Source: Pseudovirgaria hyperparasitica | Taxonomy: Eukaryota; Ascomycota; Dothideomycetes; Acrospermales; Acrospermaceae | Assembly: GCF_010093815.1 (NCBI RefSeq) | Contig: NW_022985560.1 | Span: 741,501-805,500 of the forward strand | Reading direction: 5' to 3' | DNA length: 64,000 nucleotides | Part shown: positions 58,713-64,000 of the stretch, piece by piece | Numbering within the stretch: position 1 is the stretch's first letter | Layout: each line of letters starts with the position of its first letter | Notes under the pieces: model-generated | Seen by the model: the letters and a program-made list of their open reading frames with translations, nothing else | What the model was told of the DNA's origin: nothing | The model's database searches: none | Made by a program: the position numbers and the translations under genes

Positions 58713-61700
58713 ATGTCTCGTCTCCCCCCTTCGCGCGCCGGTATGAACGGAGGTGGAGGGGGCTATAGCAATGGTTACTACAGCGAGCGCTCTCCAAGAG
58801 GCCACGATCAGGATGGGATCGGAGGCGCATCTTCAAGAGCCCCGATACCCGAACGCCGCGGACAAGGTCGACGTCCTGGAGGCTACGGAGGATTTGACGA
58901 CAGCCAAAGTCTCGAGGAAGAGCCAAAAGTGGGGAGACCGTCCAGTATAGAGCGTAGACAAGCGCAGCGTAGAAGTGGCGACTTCAACGGGAGAAGAGAT
59001 CGCAGTGGAGGAAAAGGCTACGGGGAAGGTGATGGGGGCAAGCAGATCGAAAAAGTACTGCAATATATTAAACAGGACTGGGACTACATGGCCGAGGACG
59101 AATGCGTGCCGGTGCAAATAGCATTGAAGCTCCTGGATCCAAGCTCACTAGGGCTAGCAAATCGATATCGTGATTTTCAAAACACGCACCAGCGACTTCA
59201 AGACGCCCTCAAAGCTATCGTAAACGAACACCATCAGGGGTTTAATAGCTCTATTGGAACTTTCCACAAGATTCAGAGCAGTCTCCAATTCTCCCAGAAT
59301 CGAGTGAGGACTCTGAAAGACTCTCTCGTTGTGTCTAAGACAAACTTAGCGACTACGAAGCCTGAGCTCAAGGGCCTCGCGACCGCCTCCCAAAACTACG
59401 ATGACATGTTACAAGTGTTGGCCACCATTGAAGAGCTGCAACTGGTCCCAGAGAAGTTAGAAGCACGAATATCAGAGAAGCGATTCCTGACTGCAGTGGA
59501 GATATTACAAGATGCGCTGGTGCTCATCAGGAAGTCCGAGATGGAAAGCATCGGGGCATTAAGTGACTTGAAAGTATACCTTAGCAACCAGGAGCACTCT
59601 CTGACAGACATTCTGATCGAAGAGTTACACAGTCATCTATACCTGAAGTCGCCGTACTGTGAAGACAGATGGAAAGTATACGCACAGAATCAACCAAAGG
59701 CCGCCAGTGCAGATGGATCTACAACGATAGATTCTCGTAGTAGAGCTCTGTATTACTTCCTCGAACGCCTGGATACATCCGAGGCCATGATTGACGATGC
59801 ATCTCGCAATCCTGAAGCGGACACGTTCCATTATATACACCTCCTCATCGAGTCTCTGAATAAGCTCGGTCGGCTCGACATCGCTATCGACACTATCGAG
59901 CAACGGCTGCCGATAGAGCTGTCTAGAGTCGGGGAGAAGTCCAATAATGAGGTAGCGCAACGCCATCCAAGCACTCTGCGTGCATATGCGAACAAGGGCT
60001 ACAGCAAGTACGATTTCGCGCTGGACACAGATGACGCTCGATCAGCACTTCTCAATGACCTCCTGTGGACTTTGTATGCACGTTTTGAAGCCATTGCCGA
60101 GGGCCACCGTGTGGTTCACGACGTAGTTGTAGGAATTCTGAGAAGGGAGAGGCAAGCTGAAGATCAAACCTTGACCCGTGGATTCAAGGAACTATGGAAG
60201 CTGTTTCAGAGTGAGATACGCTCGCTACTTCATGACTACCTGGCGACAGATGATAATCCGTCATATCGACCTGGGCAGGCGACAAACGCATCCGGCAATC
60301 CGTTCCAGAAGGCACCGCGTGACAAGAACAAGCGCATGTTCAAGCTCTCCGAAATGGACCTTAAGTCGACCGAACTTGCAACAGACAAGGACGATTTGGA
60401 ATTCATCCTCAAATCATCCGTACCTGGGCTGGTCTCTGCAGCAAAACAACCAGACGGCTCCATTGTCAGTAACAGCGCCGCCATGCATGATGGCAGTGCA
60501 ACAGGCCATAAACTCCTCGTCGAACCCAGCGTCTTTAACATGGGTCTCCTCCTTCCGCCATCCCTCGACTTTCTTAGCCGCCTCAAAGAAGTCGTCCCGC
60601 CAAACTCCGATATCATCCTCAGCACCCTCACCTCCTTCCTTGACGACTTCCTCGTCAATGTATTCCACCCCCAGCTAGACGAGACGCTTGTGGAGCTCTG
60701 CGCCCAGACTTTCATCGAAGTGGACGCTTTCCAGCAAGACTCGCAATGGGCACAGGTATCTCAAAAGCCTGTTTTCAAGGGCACGACACGGTTCTTCGGT
60801 CTCATCATCGCCTTCTGCAGAATGCTGGATAACCTGCCGCATGACCAGAGCATCAGCCAGCTGATCATAACACAGATGGTCACGTACTACGACAAGTGCT
60901 TTGGATGGTACAAAGCGCTGGTGTCACGCACACAGCCGAAGGCAAAGACGGGCAGTCGGCTCAAGAAGAGCGCTGCGTTTGTGGAGATGGATGAGTTCAC
61001 TGGTGTGCTGAAGACGCTTCTACAGCCGCCTATCGAAGACGTAGACCAAGTCCTCACACAGGAAATCAATGTCCTCATCAACCTCTGCGATGAAGATCCT
61101 CTCGAAGAAGCAGACCTCATACTGCAGCGGAAGAGCATCACAGGCCTCTGCATGCTCTACACTAGCATGGTTAGTCGATCATATCCCCTTTTCACTCACC
61201 ACAACTAATCAAAATTCCATCAGAAATGGCTCGCGGCCAAAGTCAACGCCCTCCGCTACATCTCCGACCGTGCAACGAACTCGTCCGCGCCCCGCCACTC
61301 CGGCCCCGGTCAACCTAAACGCAATCGCTGGACCCTCGTTGCCACATCCTCCAACTCGCGTCCCGACAACCAAGCCGTGTACCTGCCCCTCGCGCCCGAA
61401 ACCGCCATAGCCTTCGACGGCGTCGTGGCCTCCTTCTCCGAGCTCGCGTCCAGCGTGCTGCAGACTCTGCACTTCGAGATGCGCTGCCACGTGCTGCATG
61501 CCGTCACCGCCTCCATGCGTGGCAGTTTCGCGCTTGAGCAGGAAGTCAGCGAGCCAGACGCCAGCATCGCAGCCTTGAACAGCGACCTAGTCGGCTTCGA
61601 CGAGGATCTGGGCCGCACGCTACCGGCAGAGTCCCACGCATTCGTCGTGTGCGGAATCGGCATGCTGCTGTCCAGCCTCCTGCTCCACCTCATGCCGCGC

Positions 61701-62039
61701 GTGGCCGTCATGAACGACCTCGGCCACCACAGGCTCCACTTGAACGTCCTCGTGCTGCAGCAGAATCTGAAGAACATCGAGCCCGCGAGCGATCTGAGCC
61801 GCGCAACCTATTATTTCGCGCTGTTCAAAGGCGGCCCGGAAGAGATTGTCCGGCGGGCAAAGGAGATTGGTGATGGCGGGGCTGCGGGCAAGGGGTATAG
61901 CTACGAGGAGTTGAAGGTTATGGTGGAGCTGTGCTTTAGTGCGAAGGTCAGCGGTCGTGGGAGACGCGAGGAGCAGTTGATGGCTAAGCGTGGGCTGGAG
62001 GATTGTCTGTTGCGGCTGAGCGAGGTGATGTGGACATAG
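58713..62039 (+). CDS. SEC8: Exocyst complex subunit Sec8 (EXOC4)
   Basis: Tethers secretory vesicles to the plasma membrane as part of the octameric exocyst. Two exons (58713-61169, 61224-62039) give 1090 residues. The first ~100 residues are Gly/Arg-rich and disordered (GGYSNGYYSERSPRG). The conserved Sec8 N-terminus begins at KQIEKVLQYIKQDWDYMAED and runs through LKDSLVVSKTNLATTKPELK (coiled coil). The rest is the helical CorEx-type rod, ending LEDCLLRLSEVMWT. The ATG at 58713 was chosen because upstream in-frame codons lack family similarity. The 54-nt intron splits the MKWLAAKVNALR block. Exon 2 changes from C-rich to G-rich wobble near 61820. Confidence 0.95.
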
Positions 62040-62225
62040 AAAGCCTGGTCCGGGCGGGGAACGGGAAAGATTGGGTGGGGGAGGGGGGGACAGTGTCGTC
62101 CGTTCAGCAGAGATAGCAGATAGCAGATTACTTCTCAGTCGAGAGGAAAAGCGGGGGCGTCAAAAGTCGTTGATGTCGTGCCTGCTGCACGCGTGGCTCG
62201 ATGGAGATGGCTGTGCAGTGCAGAC

Positions 62226-62272
62226 AAAGGCGAGGCAAGGCGAGGCAAGGCAAGGCAAGGCAAAGCAAGGCA
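62226..62272. repeat. GGCAA pentamer repeat
   Basis: About nine tandem copies of GGCAA with GGCGA variants. Confidence 0.75.
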
Positions 62273-62620
62273 GATAAAGCTACCGTTGATGTACCATATA
62301 TACCCAAACTCATAAAGTTGCATGATATACTGTGCGTGCGAGAAACGTGTCTGGATCCATTATCTAGTAATCTATGTGCTGGTTCGTCTCTTTGACGACG
62401 ATGATGATGATGACGACGAAGAAGAAGGACAAGGGAGTCATGTGTAGCGTTTTGCAGGATCTGTGTAGTTAGCTGGACGTGTATTTCGAGCAAGTTTGTT
62501 TGTCGTCGTCGGTTGTTGTTGTTGTTAGCTGTTGGACGGCACCCGTTCCGTATCGTGCGTTGCGAGATGTCCCGATGGCATGGCATTGTGCGAAGTCGAA
62601 TCGGATGTGTGCTCGTGGAT

Positions 62621-62695
62621 GACTGACTGACTGGCTGACTGGCTGACTGACTGACTGACTGACTGACTGACTGACTGACTGGACTGACTGACTGG
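62621..62695. repeat. GACT tetranucleotide repeat
   Basis: About 18 copies of GACT with GGCT variants near the start and a one-base slip near the end. Confidence 0.85.
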
Positions 62696-62732
62696 ACATC
62701 CAGTCGTCCAATGACAGAAGTTAGTAACCCAG

Positions 62733-62756
62733 TAGATAGGTAGGTAGGTAGGTAGG
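62733..62756. repeat. GGTA tetranucleotide repeat
   Basis: Five to six GGTA units, short and near-perfect. Confidence 0.7.
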
Positions 62757-64000
62757 GCCTTGCTGTCAAAACAGCGCTTGTCAAGCAAGCAGGTAAGCAA
62801 GCAAGGCAGATCTTGTTTGGTATGGTATGATATGTCATGTAGTGCGATCGCAGGTGTACGAGGAGAGATCTGGGTCGTAACCCAGTGTTTGACGAAAAGT
62901 CTAGTTTCATGCAATGCATGCAATGCAATGCTTCAAGCCGATCTGATCGTGTTCCAGAAATGCAAGATCTTGGGGGAGAGAGGTGGTATGGGTGTTGATT
63001 GTCTTCACTTCTGATAAACACTTTGACACTGTATAAAGCCCAGTTCAAAAAGAAGCTATACGTGGGTTTTATAGTATATAGCTATCTCGTGCACATCCAG
63101 CAATCCCTAATCCCCCTCTCATACACTACATAGCATATACTCAATCTGACAGACACTCACTACGAGGAAGCCAACGCAGTACAAGACATGATGCCAGACA
63201 GATTTCCTCGGCCCTGGGACTCACAAGGCTCGGATATCCGCGATCTGCGTGACTAAACACAGACAGCCTGGTAGGTAGGTAGGCTCTAGCTCTGGACCTC
63301 CCAACACCACCACCCGTACGAGGCAGTGTAACGGAGTGGCGCCTGCATCATTTTTTTGAAAGGAGGGAGGGACAAAAGATGGAGAGTGGGTTAAACACGT
63401 TGACGGTGCGGCGTTGCACGGCAGGGAGGCTGGCTGGCAGGCAGGACAAAGGGACTTTCAGCTCGAGCTCGGCGGAGGAGGCATACATGGTCAAGCGATA
63501 TCGTGGTTGATCGAATTGTCTGGATTGTCGGGTCGGGTGCACGCTCAGACGGTAGACAGGCATTGGATACGTGATGCCAGTGACGTGTGGTGTTTTGCCT
63601 GAGAGCATGCACGCGGGGGAGGGATATGCGTCAACGTTCTCGGGAGATTCTACTGCTGTGCATAGCTGGATTGGGCGAGGCACATTTGCGATCTGGTTTG
63701 TGAGTGGGCGCTGTACATGGCAGTTTCTTGGTTCATGGAGAGCATGAGCGGGCAGGATTGGTAGGATGAGATGGGTTTTTGGCTATTGTGATGACATACG
63801 AGTCTTGCAGAAAGCCAATAGCTCTGCGCTACGATAGAGGACTGCACAAAGGAGAGGAAGTGGTACGCCTTGTTGTCTAGTGCAAATGAGCTTTGTGCAG
63901 AGGATGAGAGAGACGGTCGAACAGAGGGTACAGATACAGTTTTTCAGTTGGTAGCATCCGGTGTTGTTGTATACAAGATGGACAAATTAGGTTGAACATG

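Larger units (their letters stand above)
62040..64000. other. Gene-free, repeat-rich region to the window end
   Basis: About 2 kb with many short tandem repeats (GCAAG, GACT, GGTA, TGATGA/CGTCGT words). A 306-codon minus-strand frame across 62128-63048 translates repeats (SQSVSQSVSQ-like) and is not a gene. No supported coding sequence. Confidence 0.65.

Noticed and set aside
62128-63048. 306-codon minus-strand open frame
   Set aside because: It translates short tandem repeats and has no domain; open only because the repeat unit lacks stops in that frame.

Overview
The window is nuclear DNA of a filamentous ascomycete (Pezizomycotina; a Dothideomycete is plausible but not proven). Evidence: single genes with few, mostly 46-100 nt GT-AG introns, CTAAC/CTAAT-type branch points, fungal-type proteins (class V myosin, Pbn1, Rvs161, RFX regulator, fungal rhodopsin-domain protein), and intergenic spaces of 0.3-2 kb. 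I rebuilt 22 protein genes with exon borders. Every complete model has a CDS length divisible by three. I saw no tRNA, rRNA, CRISPR, transposon or virus-derived element.

Layout. 0-18.7 kb: core genes. These are a 5'-truncated cohesin release factor WAPL running into an assembly gap, a 2 kb block of tandem repeats, class V myosin, phosphoglycerate dehydrogenase, a short-chain dehydrogenase, Nap1 and an SLC45/sucrose-type transporter. 19.6-30.2 kb: an accessory segment. A cytochrome P450 and a class I terpene cyclase are transcribed divergently from a 665 bp promoter region. They are followed by a hemerythrin-domain protein, a rhodopsin-like 7TM protein and an O-methyltransferase. This looks like a small terpenoid biosynthetic cluster: the cyclase makes the hydrocarbon or alcohol, the P450 oxidises it, and the methyltransferase may cap a hydroxyl. 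The roles of the hemerythrin and 7TM proteins are open. 31.8-62 kb: core genes again. These are cytosolic SerRS, RHEB GTPase, a 1468-residue coiled-coil protein, mitochondrial TrpRS, Rvs161 BAR protein, SUMO E1 subunit Aos1, an unrecognised conserved-looking protein, Pbn1, ribosomal protein S1, an ABHD11-type hydrolase, an RFX transcription factor, Yop1 and exocyst Sec8. 62-64 kb is repeat-rich and gene-free.

Most notable points: (1) the terpene cyclase/P450 pair with an unusual hemerythrin neighbour, and a decoy splice acceptor that would remove the cyclase's conserved C-terminal RY; (2) several plus-strand genes (WAPL, SDR, O-methyltransferase, Sec8) whose sense strand switches sharply from C-rich to G-rich wobble bases near the 3' end; (3) an SDR with His where the catalytic Tyr should be; (4) a 9-nt microexon in YOP1, a GC-AG intron in SerRS and an easily missed last exon of the RFX gene.
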